DNA from: Allobosea sp.
GTDB taxonomy: Bacteria; Pseudomonadota; Alphaproteobacteria; Rhizobiales; Beijerinckiaceae
DNA: 64,000 nt
Assembly (NCBI RefSeq): GCF_017308015.1
Contig: NZ_JAFKFW010000002.1
Span: 434,001 to 498,000 of the forward strand
Reading direction: 5' to 3'
Shown: piece after piece, positions 7,892 to 16,696 of the stretch
Layout: every line of letters starts with the position of its first letter
How positions within the stretch are numbered: the first letter of the stretch is position 1
Notes under the pieces: generated by a model
The model's input: the letters and a program-made list of their open reading frames with translations, nothing else
What the model was told of the DNA's origin: nothing
The model's database searches: none
Program-made: the position numbers and the translations under genes

Positions 7892-9085
7892 TCAGGCGGC
7901 GGCCAGAGCCTTCTGCAGACGCGCGACGGCCTCAACCAGATCGCTGGACTTGCGCGCGAAGCAGAGGCGCAAGCCCGTCTCGCCGCCGGGGCCGAAGGCG
8001 GTGCCGGGCGCAAGGCCGACATTGGCGCTGTCGACCAGATCGAGTGCGAGCTTGCGCGAGTCCTCGCGGCCATCGACCGAGAAGAACTGGTAGAACGCCC
8101 CGACCGGGGCCGAGAGCGTGACGCGGTTCGTCGCCTTCAGGCCCTCGAACACGATGCGGCGCCCTTCGGCCGCGCGCGAGATCTGCTCGGCGACGAAGCC
8201 CTCGCCCTCGTCGAGGGCGGCGATGGCGCCCCGCTGGACGAAGACCGGCGAGCCGGAAGTCGAATACTGGATCAGGTTCTCGACGACCTGCCCGAAAGCG
8301 AGGGGCACCTCGATCCAGCCGATGCGCCAGCCAGTCATCGCCCAGTTCTTCGAGAAGGTCTGGACGAAGATGACGCGGTCCTCCGCCTCCATGATGTCGT
8401 GGAAGGAAGGTGCGCGCTCCGAGCCATCATAGATGAAGCGGCCGTAGATCTCGTCGGCGACGATCCAGATACCATGCTTGCGCGAGAGCGCGAGCAGCGC
8501 CTCCTGCTCGGCCCTGGTTGCAGTCCAGCCCGTGGGGTTCGACGGCGAGTTCACGAGGATGCCGCGGGTGCGCGGCGTGATCGCAGCGGCGAGTCTGTCG
8601 AGATCGAGAGTGAACTGGCCGTGAGCGTAGTCCATCGGAACGCAGACGGTGCTCGCGCCGCTGATCGAGACTGCGGCGCCGAAATTCGGCCAGGCCGGAG
8701 TCGGGATCAGGATCTCGTCGCCGGGGCCGGAGATCATCCGCACCGCGATCTGGACCGACTGCATGCCCGAGCCGGTGACGTAGAAGCTTTCAGGTGAGAA
8801 TGGGCGGCCATAGAGGCGCTGATGATAGCGGGCGAGCGCCTCGCGCAGCTCGGGGATACCGCGCTGCCAGGTGTAGAAGGTCTCGCCCGCTGCGAGCGAG
8901 CGCGCCGCCGCATCGGCGATGAAGGCGGGGGTCGAGAGGTCGCCCTCCCCGACCCAGAGCGGGATCAGGCCGGGCTTCAGCCGGCCGTGATTGACCACCT
9001 CCACGATCCCGCTTTCCGGCGCGTTGCGGGCCTCGGGGCGAAGCTCGGCAAGCAGGGTGCTGCCCGGCAGGATGGCGCTGTTCAT
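7892..9085 (-). CDS. PLP-dependent class I/II aminotransferase
   Basis: A 397-aa fold-type I aminotransferase of the AspC/AAT-I family. The key residues are visible: NSPSNPTG with Asn183, DEIYGRF with Asp211, the PLP Schiff-base Lys246 in FSKNWAMTGWRIGW, and a late substrate Arg in TGLRLCFARK. The GEGDLSTPAFI and TGSGMQSVQIA motifs are also standard. Family members transfer amino groups between amino acids (aspartate, alanine, aromatic) and 2-oxoacids, and the specificity cannot be read here. It follows the divergent or same-strand mscL gene with a 120-base gap and probably has its own promoter. Confidence 0.88.
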   Translation of the reverse strand: MNSAILPGSTLLAELRPEARNAPESGIVEVVNHGRLKPGLIPLWVGEGDLSTPAFIADAAARSLAAGETFYTWQRGIPELREALARYHQRLYGRPFSPESFYVTGSGMQSVQIAVRMISGPGDEILIPTPAWPNFGAAVSISGASTVCVPMDYAHGQFTLDLDRLAAAITPRTRGILVNSPSNPTGWTATRAEQEALLALSRKHGIWIVADEIYGRFIYDGSERAPSFHDIMEAEDRVIFVQTFSKNWAMTGWRIGWIEVPLAFGQVVENLIQYSTSGSPVFVQRGAIAALDEGEGFVAEQISRAAEGRRIVFEGLKATNRVTLSAPVGAFYQFFSVDGREDSRKLALDLVDSANVGLAPGTAFGPGGETGLRLCFARKSSDLVEAVARLQKALAAA

Positions 9086-9170
9086 AGGTTCGGCCTCGCG
9101 AAACTCGATGGCCCACCTTTAGCCGATCGCGGCGCGGCGAGGCATGAAATCGCGAGATCGGGTCGATCGG

Positions 9171-9192
9171 CGGCCGTGATGATTCACGGCCG
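9171..9192 (-). terminator. Strong hairpin after mscL
   Basis: A perfect 9-base-pair stem, CGGCCGTGA, loop tgat, TCACGGCCG, lies 13 bases beyond the mscL stop on the minus strand. No run of T follows, so it is a terminator-like or mRNA-protecting hairpin rather than a textbook intrinsic terminator. Confidence 0.5.
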
Positions 9193-9205
9193 CGCGAGGC
9201 TGCGA

Positions 9206-9625
9206 TCAGACCTGCTTCTGCTTCAGCAGGTCGCGGATCTCGCCGAGCAGGACGACGTCCTCGGCCTTGGCCGCAGGAGCCTCTTCCTTCGGCGGCTGCT
9301 GCTTCTGCAGCTTGTTGATGCCCTTCACCACCATGAAGAGGACAAAGGCGATGATCAGGAAGTTGATGCCCACCGTGACAAAGTTGCCATAGGCGAGCAC
9401 CGCACCCTGCTTCTTGGCCTCGGAAAGGATCGGCGAGGTGACGGCGCTGTTGAGACCGATGAAGTAGTTCGAGAAATCGACGCCGCCGAGCGCGCCGATA
9501 AAGGGCATGATGATGTCAGCGACGAGGGAGTCGACGATCTTGCTGAAGGCCGCACCGATGATGACACCGATGGCGAGATCGACGACATTGCCCTTCAGGG
9601 CGAATTTCTTGAATTCTTCGAACAT
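9206..9625 (-). CDS. mscL: Large-conductance mechanosensitive channel MscL
   Basis: MscL (139 aa) is the homopentameric inner-membrane channel that opens under membrane tension and lets solutes out during osmotic downshock. The N-terminal amphipathic helix [12 protein letters not shown] is followed by TM1 with [18 protein letters not shown], where the small-residue gate faces the pore. TM2 lies near residues 75-98, and a charged C-terminal helix ends [12 protein letters not shown]. The start at MFEEF is set by AAGGGG upstream. An in-frame ATG eight codons earlier has no good site. Length and order match the family. Confidence 0.96.
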   Translation of the reverse strand: MFEEFKKFALKGNVVDLAIGVIIGAAFSKIVDSLVADIIMPFIGALGGVDFSNYFIGLNSAVTSPILSEAKKQGAVLAYGNFVTVGINFLIIAFVLFMVVKGINKLQKQQPPKEEAPAAKAEDVVLLGEIRDLLKQKQV

Positions 9626-9897
9626 GAAACACCCCTTGAGAATCGGCAAGGCTACCCCGACAGCCTGAGCTCGACGCTAGACCAGCCGCGCAGAACAGGG
9701 AAAGCCCGAAAACACGTCGAAGCCGGCCCAACGGCGCGTGAAACGCAAAGAGTTGGGGATGAATCCGTCGCGAAGGCTTGGGCCAATGACCTATGGCGAG
9801 CCGACGGACCGTCCGATACTCTGCGGAGAATTCCGAAGCGGAAAACCATGACGCCTGTACCCCGGCCTGTTTGGCATACAGCCTCCGTGAGTTTGGC

Positions 9898-12800
9898 ATG
9901 ATCCCCGCTTGGTCAGTGGTACTGGTCGCGCTTGCCTATCTGTGCGGGCTCTTCGCCGTCGCGCACATGGCCGACACGTCCGGGCGCAAGCTGATGACAG
10001 GCCGGGCGCGGACGACGATCTACGCGCTGGCGCTGGGTGTCTATTGCACCTCCTGGACCTTCTACGGCTCTGTCGGCTTCGCCAATCGCGCCGGCTTCGA
10101 CTTCCTCGGCATCTATGTCGGGCCGATCCTCGTCATCGGGCTGGGGCATCGTTTCGTCGCCCGCATCGTCAGCATCGCCAAGTCGCAGAACATCACCTCG
10201 ATCGCCGATTTCGTCGGCGCCCGCTACGGCAAGAGCGAGCGCGTCGCCGCTCTGGTCTGCATCGTCGCGGTGATCGGCGCCCTGCCCTATATCTCCCTGC
10301 AGCTCAAGGCCGTCGCCAACTCGCTTTCGGTCTTCCTGGCGGCGACCGGCGGCCATCCCCCGACGCCGGACGTGCCCGTGCTCAGCGACCTGCCCTTCCT
10401 GGTCGCCATCGTGCTCGCCGGCTTCGCCTGCGCCTTCGGCACCCGCCATATCGATGCGACCGAGCACCAGGACGGACTCGTCCTGGCGATCGCGGTCGAG
10501 TCGCTGATCAAGCTCGTCGCCTTCCTCGTGATCGGCTTCTTCGTCGTCTATGGACTGTTCGGCGGTCCGGGCGACCTGCTGGCACAGGCGGCGAAACCCG
10601 CCGGAGACGCGCTGCCGATCTGGGAACGGACCTCGAACTGGCCGAACTTCCTGACGCTGACGCTCCTGTCGAGCTGTGCCGCGCTCCTGCTGGCGCGGCA
10701 GTTCCACATGACGATCGTCGAGAACCGCGACGTGCGCGACGTGCGCCGGGCGGCCTGGATGTTCCCGCTCTACCTCGTGCTGATCAACCTGTTCGTGCTG
10801 CCGCTGGCAACGGCGGGCGAGATCCTGATTCCCGGCAGCGGCATCGACCGCGACATGACGGTGCTGTTGCTACCGCTGCAGCGCGAGGCCGGGGTGATCG
10901 CGCTCCTGGTCTTCGTCGGCGGCCTCTCGGCAGCGACGGCGATGGTGATTGTCGCTTCCGTCGCGCTCGCGATCATGATCTCGAACCATCTCGTGATGCC
11001 GCTGCTGCTGCGCGGGCAGCGGGGGCTGAGCGATCCGGGGCGAACGGTCCGGCTGTTCGGCGGGCGCGGCACCGGCAACAGCAATCTCGGCGGCGACCTC
11101 GGCTCGCAGGTCGTGATCATCCGGCGGCTGAGCATCTTCCTCGTGATCCTGCTCGGCTATCTCTATTACCGTGCCTCCGGCGAGGCCGCGCTCGTCTCGA
11201 TCGGCCTGCTTTCCTTCGCGGCGACGGCGCAGATCGCACCGGCCTTCTTCGGCGGCCTGTTCTGGCGGCGCGGCACGGCGCTGGGCGCCGCAGCGGGACT
11301 GACGATCGGGACGCTGGTCTGGGCCTATACGCTTCTGATGCCGAGCCTCGCATTGCCCGGCGGCTGGTGGAGCAGCATCGTATCCAACGGCCCGTTCGGG
11401 GTCGGCATCTTCAGGCCGGAAGCGATGTTCGGACTGGAATGGCAAGCGCTGCCCCATGGCGTCTTCTGGAGCCTTGGCTTCAACATCCTCGCCTATATCG
11501 GCTTCTCGCTGCTGCGGCCCGCAAACGCGATGGAGCGGCTGCAGGCCAATGCCTTCGTCGAGTCACAACCGACGACGATGGCACAATCCTTCTCCCTCTG
11601 GCGCACCACGATCACCGAGGGCGAGCTGCAATCGACGATCGCGCGCTATCTCGGAGCGGAGCGCACCCAGCGCGCCTTCGAAGGCTTCAACAGCGGCCGC
11701 GGCGAAGCCTCGGAAAGCGCACGCCAGGCCGATATCCATCTGCTGCGTTTCGGCGAGCACCTGCTGTCTTCGGCCATCGGCGCGGCTTCTTCGCGCCTCG
11801 TGCTGTCCTTGCTCCTGAAGCGGCGCAACCTCTCGACCGAAGCCGCCTTCAAGCTGCTCGACGATGCCTCTGCCGCGCTCCAGTACAATCGAGACATCCT
11901 CCAGCACGGGCTCGACCATGCCGGCCAGGGCATCACCGTGCTCGACCGGGATCTGCGCCTTCTCGCCTGGAACCAGGCCTTCATCCAGCTCTACGACCTG
12001 CCGGCCTCGCTGGTCCGGTTCGGCACGGGCCTCGACGAGATCGTCCGCTACAATGCCGGGCGCGGCGCCTATGGCACCGGCGCGCGCGACGAATTGATGG
12101 CAGCGCGGCTCGAAAGCTTCATCAACGACCGCGAACCCGTCCGCCTCAAGCTCTACCCGTCAAAGAAGGTCATCGAGGTTCGCACCAACGCGCTGCCGGA
12201 TGGCGGCTTCGTCACGACCTATACCGACATCACCGACACCGTCGCCGGCGAGGAGGAACTCGAACGCGCGAACGAGAGTCTCGAACGCCGCGTCGCCGAA
12301 CGCACCGAAGAGCTGCTGCACGTCAATGCCGAGTTGCAGCGCGCCAAGGCCGAGGCCGAGGCTGCCAACGCCTCGAAGACCCGTTTCCTCGCCGCCGCCA
12401 GCCATGACATCCTGCAGCCCCTCAACGCCGCACGGCTCTATGCGACCTCCCTGGTCGAGCGCGACCGTGGCAGCGGCCAGCCCGAACTCGCCGAGAACAT
12501 CGACGCCTCACTCGACGCCGTCGAGGAGATCCTGACCGCGCTCCTGGAAATCTCGCGGCTCGACGGCGGGGCACTCAAGCCGGAGCTCTCCTCCTTCCGG
12601 CTCGACGAACTGATGCGCCAGCTCCAGCGTGAGTTCGAGCCGAGCGCGCAGGAAAAAGGCCTGAAGCTCGTCTTCATGCCGACCAGCCTGACCCTGCGCT
12701 CGGACCGGCGCCTGCTGCGCCGCCTGCTGCAGAACCTGATCTCGAACGCGATCAAGTACACTCCGAGCGGCAAGGTTCTGATCGGCTGCCGGCGCCGGGG

Positions 12801-13470
12801 CAACCAGGTCGCGGTCGAGGTGATCGATACCGGCCTCGGCATCCCCCAGAGCAAGCAGAAGACAGTCTTCCGCGAATTCCAGCGGCTCGACCAGGGCGCG
12901 AAGGTGGCGCGAGGCCTGGGTCTCGGGCTCTCGATCGTGCAACGCATCGCCCGCGCGCTCGACCACGGGCTGACACTCGATTCGGCGCCCGGACGGGGTA
13001 CGCGCTTCTCGGTCTCGGTCCCACGCGCCGCACCACTGCCGGCGATGACCACCGCAGCCGCGCCCCGCCATGCTCCAGCCGGACAACTCGCCGGCATGCG
13101 GCTTCTGGTCTTGGACAACGAACCCGCCATCCTCGACGGCATGAAGCGCCTTCTCGAAGGCTGGGGCTGCCGCGTCACGATCGCCGCCAGCCTGGAGGAG
13201 GCGCTGCCGCATGTCGGTTCAAAGGGCGAAGCGGATGTGCTGATAGCCGACTATCATCTCGACCATGGCAACGGGCTGACCGCGATCGGCGCTTTGCGGG
13301 CGCGAGCCCGCACGCCGATGCCGGCGATCCTGCTCACCGCCGACCGGACCCAGCATGTGCGCGAGGCCGCGAACGCGCTCGACGTGCATCTGCTCAACAA
13401 GCCGCTGAAGCCGGCCGCGCTGCGCGCGCTGCTGGCGCAATGGCGGGCGACGCGGCTGGCGGCGGAATAG
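9898..13470 (+). CDS. Symporter-domain hybrid sensor histidine kinase (SSS-PAS-HK-REC)
   Basis: A 1190-aa hybrid kinase. Residues 1 to about 560 form a sodium/solute symporter-like domain with 12-13 membrane segments (TSWTFYGSVGFANRAGFDF, SIADFVGARYGKS). A PAS_7 domain follows near 680-790 (DHAGQGITVLDRDLRLLAW), then a coiled coil, a HisKA domain with phospho-His836 in ASHDILQPLNA, and an HATPase with NLISNAIKYTPSG and GLGLGLSIVQRIA. The C-terminal receiver domain has Asp1118 in DVLIADYHLD and the conserved Lys in LLNKPLKP. Relatives (the CbrA/CrbS/NahK group) sense uptake of nutrients such as acetate or histidine. No separate response regulator gene is adjacent. The ATG has only a weak ribosome-binding site, so the start is moderately sure. 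Confidence 0.9.
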   Translation: MIPAWSVVLVALAYLCGLFAVAHMADTSGRKLMTGRARTTIYALALGVYCTSWTFYGSVGFANRAGFDFLGIYVGPILVIGLGHRFVARIVSIAKSQNITSIADFVGARYGKSERVAALVCIVAVIGALPYISLQLKAVANSLSVFLAATGGHPPTPDVPVLSDLPFLVAIVLAGFACAFGTRHIDATEHQDGLVLAIAVESLIKLVAFLVIGFFVVYGLFGGPGDLLAQAAKPAGDALPIWERTSNWPNFLTLTLLSSCAALLLARQFHMTIVENRDVRDVRRAAWMFPLYLVLINLFVLPLATAGEILIPGSGIDRDMTVLLLPLQREAGVIALLVFVGGLSAATAMVIVASVALAIMISNHLVMPLLLRGQRGLSDPGRTVRLFGGRGTGNSNLGGDLGSQVVIIRRLSIFLVILLGYLYYRASGEAALVSIGLLSFAATAQIAPAFFGGLFWRRGTALGAAAGLTIGTLVWAYTLLMPSLALPGGWWSSIVSNGPFGVGIFRPEAMFGLEWQALPHGVFWSLGFNILAYIGFSLLRPANAMERLQANAFVESQPTTMAQSFSLWRTTITEGELQSTIARYLGAERTQRAFEGFNSGRGEASESARQADIHLLRFGEHLLSSAIGAASSRLVLSLLLKRRNLSTEAAFKLLDDASAALQYNRDILQHGLDHAGQGITVLDRDLRLLAWNQAFIQLYDLPASLVRFGTGLDEIVRYNAGRGAYGTGARDELMAARLESFINDREPVRLKLYPSKKVIEVRTNALPDGGFVTTYTDITDTVAGEEELERANESLERRVAERTEELLHVNAELQRAKAEAEAANASKTRFLAAASHDILQPLNAARLYATSLVERDRGSGQPELAENIDASLDAVEEILTALLEISRLDGGALKPELSSFRLDELMRQLQREFEPSAQEKGLKLVFMPTSLTLRSDRRLLRRLLQNLISNAIKYTPSGKVLIGCRRRGNQVAVEVIDTGLGIPQSKQKTVFREFQRLDQGAKVARGLGLGLSIVQRIARALDHGLTLDSAPGRGTRFSVSVPRAAPLPAMTTAAAPRHAPAGQLAGMRLLVLDNEPAILDGMKRLLEGWGCRVTIAASLEEALPHVGSKGEADVLIADYHLDHGNGLTAIGALRARARTPMPAILLTADRTQHVREAANALDVHLLNKPLKPAALRALLAQWRATRLAAE

Positions 13471-13474
13471 CCCT

Positions 13475-14032
13475 TCAACCGGCCGCCGCGGCGCTGCGCA
13501 TGGCATCCTCGGTCGCCAGGAAGGCTGCGACTTCCGGACTCGGCTGCGGGCTATCCGCGGACACCCCGATCTCGCCCAGCAAACGCGCCACCGGAACGTA
13601 GGCCCGCGCTCTCTTGTCGTAGAGCGCCGCCCGCACCAGCGCGACCGCAGCGACGATCTCCGTGCGATCCCGGCCCTGCATCAGCATGCGGTGCTGCATC
13701 ACCAGCCAGTTGTCGCTCCAGCACAGGATCGCCGTCTCGACCCGGAACGGCCGGAACAGGCGCATCTCGCGACGGAAGCGGATGGTGCCGGCATTGACCA
13801 CCGGCAGCCAGCGATGGCGCAGCACCGCGCGCCAGAGACCGCTGCGCAGCATCAGGTCGAGCCGCCCCAGATCCATCAGCGACCAATAGCGCCCGTTGTT
13901 CATGTGCAGGCTGGTGTCGAGATCGTGGAACCAGACCCGGAAGGGCAGGACCGAAGCCTGCCCGGGGAGGTTGAGCCGCGGGCGGAAGCGCGTCGTCAGC
14001 AGGAGCCAGATCAGGCGGAACCAGAGATTCAT
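13475..14032 (-). CDS. Hotdog-fold acyl-CoA thioesterase family protein
   Basis: This 185-aa protein belongs to the 4HBT-like hotdog thioesterases similar to the THEM6 group. The motif WFHDLDTSLHMNNGRYW at about residues 34-50 matches the active-site loop, with Asp and the Asn-Asn-Gly following His. An N-terminal hydrophobic stretch (FRLIWLLLTTRF) suggests membrane association. The likely role is hydrolysis of acyl-CoA esters, and the substrate is unknown. It is convergent with the hybrid kinase gene (4 bases between stops). Its promoter region is shared with the divergent tyrosine phosphatase gene. Confidence 0.8.
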   Translation of the reverse strand: MNLWFRLIWLLLTTRFRPRLNLPGQASVLPFRVWFHDLDTSLHMNNGRYWSLMDLGRLDLMLRSGLWRAVLRHRWLPVVNAGTIRFRREMRLFRPFRVETAILCWSDNWLVMQHRMLMQGRDRTEIVAAVALVRAALYDKRARAYVPVARLLGEIGVSADSPQPSPEVAAFLATEDAMRSAAAAG

Positions 14033-14069
14033 GGGAGCTTTTCAGGAGCGGGATCGATCAGATTCTCGC

Positions 14070-14116
14070 CTCCATCTCATGGAGACGCCGACGATGTCGA
14101 TCATGCTATCGTCGGC
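14070..14116. promoter_or_regulatory. Two inverted repeats between thioesterase and phosphatase genes
   Basis: The divergent gap carries CTCCAT-ctc-ATGGAG (14070-14084) and, three bases on, GCCGACGAT and ATCGTCGGC separated by 12 bases (14087-14116). Both are perfect. They could be operators for either gene or an mRNA hairpin in the phosphatase leader. The second ends 22 bases before the proposed start of the phosphatase gene. Confidence 0.45.
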
Positions 14117-14137
14117 CCGTTGTCCCGGAGTCAGCCC

Positions 14138-14650
14138 TTGCCCACCCTTCATGTTTCCCCGCTGTCGCGACTCGACGAAACCGTCACGGCCGTCCGGGCC
14201 CGCCATCTCGTGACGCTGATCAATGTCGGCACGACGGTCGTGCCGCCGGCCGGAATAGCGCCGGACCGGCATCTCTTCCTGGGCATGTCCGACATCAATC
14301 AGGCGCTCGACGGCCATGTGCTCGCCGGCCAGGAGCATATGGCGCGGCTGCTCGCCTTCCTGCGCGACTGGGATCGCACTGAACCGATGGTGATCCATTG
14401 CTGGGCCGGGATCAGCCGTTCGACGGCGGCGGCCTATATCGCCGCCTGCATGCTCGGCCCCGATCGGGATGAGGAAGAAGTGGCCGGCGCGCTGCGCGTC
14501 GCCGCCCCGTCCGCTACCCCCAATGCCCGGCTCGTCGCGCTGGCCGATGCGGCGCTGGCGCGCCGGGGCCGGATGATCCGCGCCATCGAACGCATCGGAC
14601 GCGGCGCCGATGCCTTCGAAGGCACGCCATTCACCATGCCATTGACTTGA
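14138..14650 (+). CDS. Small protein tyrosine phosphatase-like protein
   Basis: A 170-aa protein with the cysteine phosphatase signature HCWAGISRS (residues 87-95), giving the catalytic Cys88 and phosphate-binding Arg94. The rest (LHVSPLSRLDETV, HLFLGMSDINQ) fits the tyrosine/dual-specificity phosphatase superfamily forms seen in alphaproteobacteria. I chose a TTG start because it follows GGAG by 7 bases and gives the expected N-terminus MPTLHVSPLS. No ATG or GTG lies close by in frame, and the frame upstream is antisense to the thioesterase gene. The target protein is unknown. Confidence 0.8.
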   Translation: MPTLHVSPLSRLDETVTAVRARHLVTLINVGTTVVPPAGIAPDRHLFLGMSDINQALDGHVLAGQEHMARLLAFLRDWDRTEPMVIHCWAGISRSTAAAYIAACMLGPDRDEEEVAGALRVAAPSATPNARLVALADAALARRGRMIRAIERIGRGADAFEGTPFTMPLT

Positions 14651-14735
14651 TCTCTCGATTCTCAGCACGCATCTTCCTGCGCGCCTTCTTCATTAACGTT
14701 GTGAAAACTACGCTCCCTTCCCTGGTTCGCTGCAG

Positions 14736-14761
14736 AAAATTGCTTGCATTGCAAGAATTTT
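14736..14761. promoter_or_regulatory. Near-perfect palindrome before the Lrp-type gene, candidate autoregulatory site
   Basis: The core is the perfect 13-base palindrome CTTGCA-t-TGCAAG (14743-14755). It is flanked by AAAATT on the left and AATTTT on the right, offset by one base. Lrp/AsnC regulators bind dyads of this size in front of their own gene, and this one lies about 40 bases before the start. Confidence 0.55.
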
Positions 14762-14792
14762 GCGACGATGCATCGCGCGGGAGGCTTTTACC

Positions 14793-15263
14793 GTGACCAT
14801 GACGATCGAGCTCGATTCACGCGACCGCTCCATCCTGCGGATTCTCCAGCAGGATGGGCGCATCACCAATTCGGACCTCGCCGAGAAGGTGCATCTCTCG
14901 CCTTCTGCCTGCCTGCGCCGCGTGCGCCAGCTCGAGGAAAGCGGCCTGATCCGCAGCTATGCCATGGTGCTCGATGACAAGATCGCAGGCTTTCCCGGCA
15001 CCGCCTTCGTCTTCGTCACGCTCGACCAGCAAGGCCGCGCCTCACTGGAGAGCTTCGAGCAGGCTGTGCAGAGCCTGCCCGAGATTCTCGAATGCCATCT
15101 GCTGGCCGGCGCCCATGATTACCTGATGCGCGTGATCTATCGCGACAGCGCCGATTTCGAGCGCATCCACACCGATATCATCACGCAATTGCCTGGCGTC
15201 ACACGCGTTCAGTCGACGCTGACGCTGCGCACGATCAAGAAAACCTCGGCCCTGCCAGTCTGA
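14793..15263 (+). CDS. Lrp/AsnC-family transcriptional regulator
   Basis: A regulator of 156 aa, the usual length. The N-terminal helix-turn-helix contains DGRITNSDLAEKVHLSPSA, and the C-terminal RAM/AsnC ligand domain contains HLLAGAHDYLMRVIYRD, where amino-acid ligands bind at dimer interfaces. A GTG start 8 bases after GGGAGG fits better than the ATG two codons later (14 bases away). The usual targets are amino-acid metabolism genes, and none is adjacent here. The palindrome upstream suggests autoregulation. Confidence 0.9.
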   Translation: MTMTIELDSRDRSILRILQQDGRITNSDLAEKVHLSPSACLRRVRQLEESGLIRSYAMVLDDKIAGFPGTAFVFVTLDQQGRASLESFEQAVQSLPEILECHLLAGAHDYLMRVIYRDSADFERIHTDIITQLPGVTRVQSTLTLRTIKKTSALPV

Positions 15264-15338
15264 GGCAGGATCGCCGCGAAGCGGGTTGCGGCCGGACGCG
15301 CTCCGGCCGATAAGCTCCCCGCAGAGAGGAATCAGGCC

Positions 15339-15596
15339 GTGAGCGAAGAGAACACCAACGCCAATGTCGCCACCCTGCCCTTCGAGGCGGCGATGAAGGA
15401 ACTCGAGGCCATCGTCGCGCGACTGGAACGCGGCGACGTTCCGCTCGAGGAATCGATCGCGATCTACACGCGCGGCGAAGCGCTAAAGGCGCGCTGCGAC
15501 GCGCTGCTGAAGCAGGCCGAAGCCCGGATCGAGCGCATCACGCTCGGTGCCGACGGCAAGCCGACGGGCGTAACGCCGCTCGACGTCGAGAACTGA
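15339..15596 (+). CDS. xseB: Exodeoxyribonuclease VII small subunit
   Basis: XseB (85 aa) is the small subunit of exonuclease VII, which degrades single-stranded DNA in repair. The conserved helical motif [18 protein letters not shown] and the segment [18 protein letters not shown] are present, and length is normal. The start is GTG, 8 bases after GAGAGGA. The large subunit xseA is not in the window. In alphaproteobacteria xseB often lies near dxs, as here (2.5 kb away). Confidence 0.95.
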   Translation: MSEENTNANVATLPFEAAMKELEAIVARLERGDVPLEESIAIYTRGEALKARCDALLKQAEARIERITLGADGKPTGVTPLDVEN

Positions 15597-15765
15597 GCCA
15601 AACGAACAAGCGCCTTTTGGCCGCGGAGCCGAAAGCTCATCGTCGCGCAATGCCGCGACGGCCCTGCCGTGACGGCATTGCATTTCCGCCAGCGGCCGGT
15701 TGCAACGGGGCGCTTGCCTGTGAGCCTCCACAGGGCCAGATTCGGCCTCAACCAAGGAGGCCATC

Positions 15766-16686
15766 ATGTCGCAACTCCCCGCTGACGATCCGGTCCTGGG
15801 CGATGCCCGCTCCTGCGAGGCGATCGAGAAGGTGATCGTGCCTCGCTCGCACGATCTCGGCGGCTTCCAGGTTCGCCGGGCGCTGCCGGCCATCGGCCAG
15901 CGCATGGTCGGCCCCTTCATCTTCTTCGATCAGATGGGCCCGGCGGAGTTCCATCTCGGCGAGGGGCTGGACGTGCGCCCGCACCCGCATATCGGCCTCT
16001 CCACCGTGACCTATCTCTTCGACGGCGAGATCATGCATCGCGACTCGCTCGGCACGGCACTCGCCATCAAGCCGGGGGCGGTGAACCTGATGACGGCCGG
16101 GCGCGGCATCGTCCATTCCGAGCGCACGGGCATGGAGGCCCGCGCCACCGGGCCGAAGCTCTACGGTATCCAGGCCTGGCTGGCCCTGCCGAAGACGCAT
16201 GAGGAGGTCGCGCCCGAGTTCAAGCATCACGGCGCGCAAGACCTGCCGCGCATCGTCGAGGGCGGCAAGCGCATCAGCCTGATCATGGGCTCGGCCTATG
16301 GCCAGACCTCGCCGGTGCAATTCCCCTGGGACGCTCTCTATGCCGAAGCCGTGCTCTCGCCCGGCTCGATCCTGCCGCTCGACCCCGACTATGACGAGCG
16401 CGCGATCTATATCGTCTCCGGCAAGATCGACATCGCCGGAGACGAGTTCGGCGCCGGCCAGCTCCTCGTCTTCAAGCCGGGCGACCGCATCTCGATCCTC
16501 GCCATCGACCAGAGCCGCGTGATGATCGTCGGCGGCGAGCCGATGGACGGCCCGCGCAACATCTGGTGGAACTTCGTCTCCTCCTCGAAGGAGCGCATCG
16601 AGCAGGCCAAGCAGGAGTGGAAGACAGGCCGCTTCGACACCGTGCCCGGCGACGAGAGCGAGTTCATCCCGCTGCCTGAGGGCTGA
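15766..16686 (+). CDS. Pirin family protein
   Basis: A 306-aa bicupin of the pirin family. The N-terminal cupin carries the iron ligands in RPHPHIGLSTVTYLFDG and in the GRGIVHSERT segment (His-X-His, His, Glu). The C-terminal cupin follows (AIYIVSGKIDIAG). Bacterial pirins include quercetin 2,3-dioxygenases and metabolic regulators, and the role here is not known. The start is firm, with AAGGAGG six bases before ATG. It is convergent with the MFS gene downstream. Confidence 0.92.
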   Translation: MSQLPADDPVLGDARSCEAIEKVIVPRSHDLGGFQVRRALPAIGQRMVGPFIFFDQMGPAEFHLGEGLDVRPHPHIGLSTVTYLFDGEIMHRDSLGTALAIKPGAVNLMTAGRGIVHSERTGMEARATGPKLYGIQAWLALPKTHEEVAPEFKHHGAQDLPRIVEGGKRISLIMGSAYGQTSPVQFPWDALYAEAVLSPGSILPLDPDYDERAIYIVSGKIDIAGDEFGAGQLLVFKPGDRISILAIDQSRVMIVGGEPMDGPRNIWWNFVSSSKERIEQAKQEWKTGRFDTVPGDESEFIPLPEG

Positions 16687-16696
16687 GGCAGTCGCC

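Noticed and set aside
9793-9897. Earlier start of the hybrid kinase
   Set aside because: The added 35 residues are not hydrophobic or conserved. The first membrane helix begins right after the ATG at 9898.
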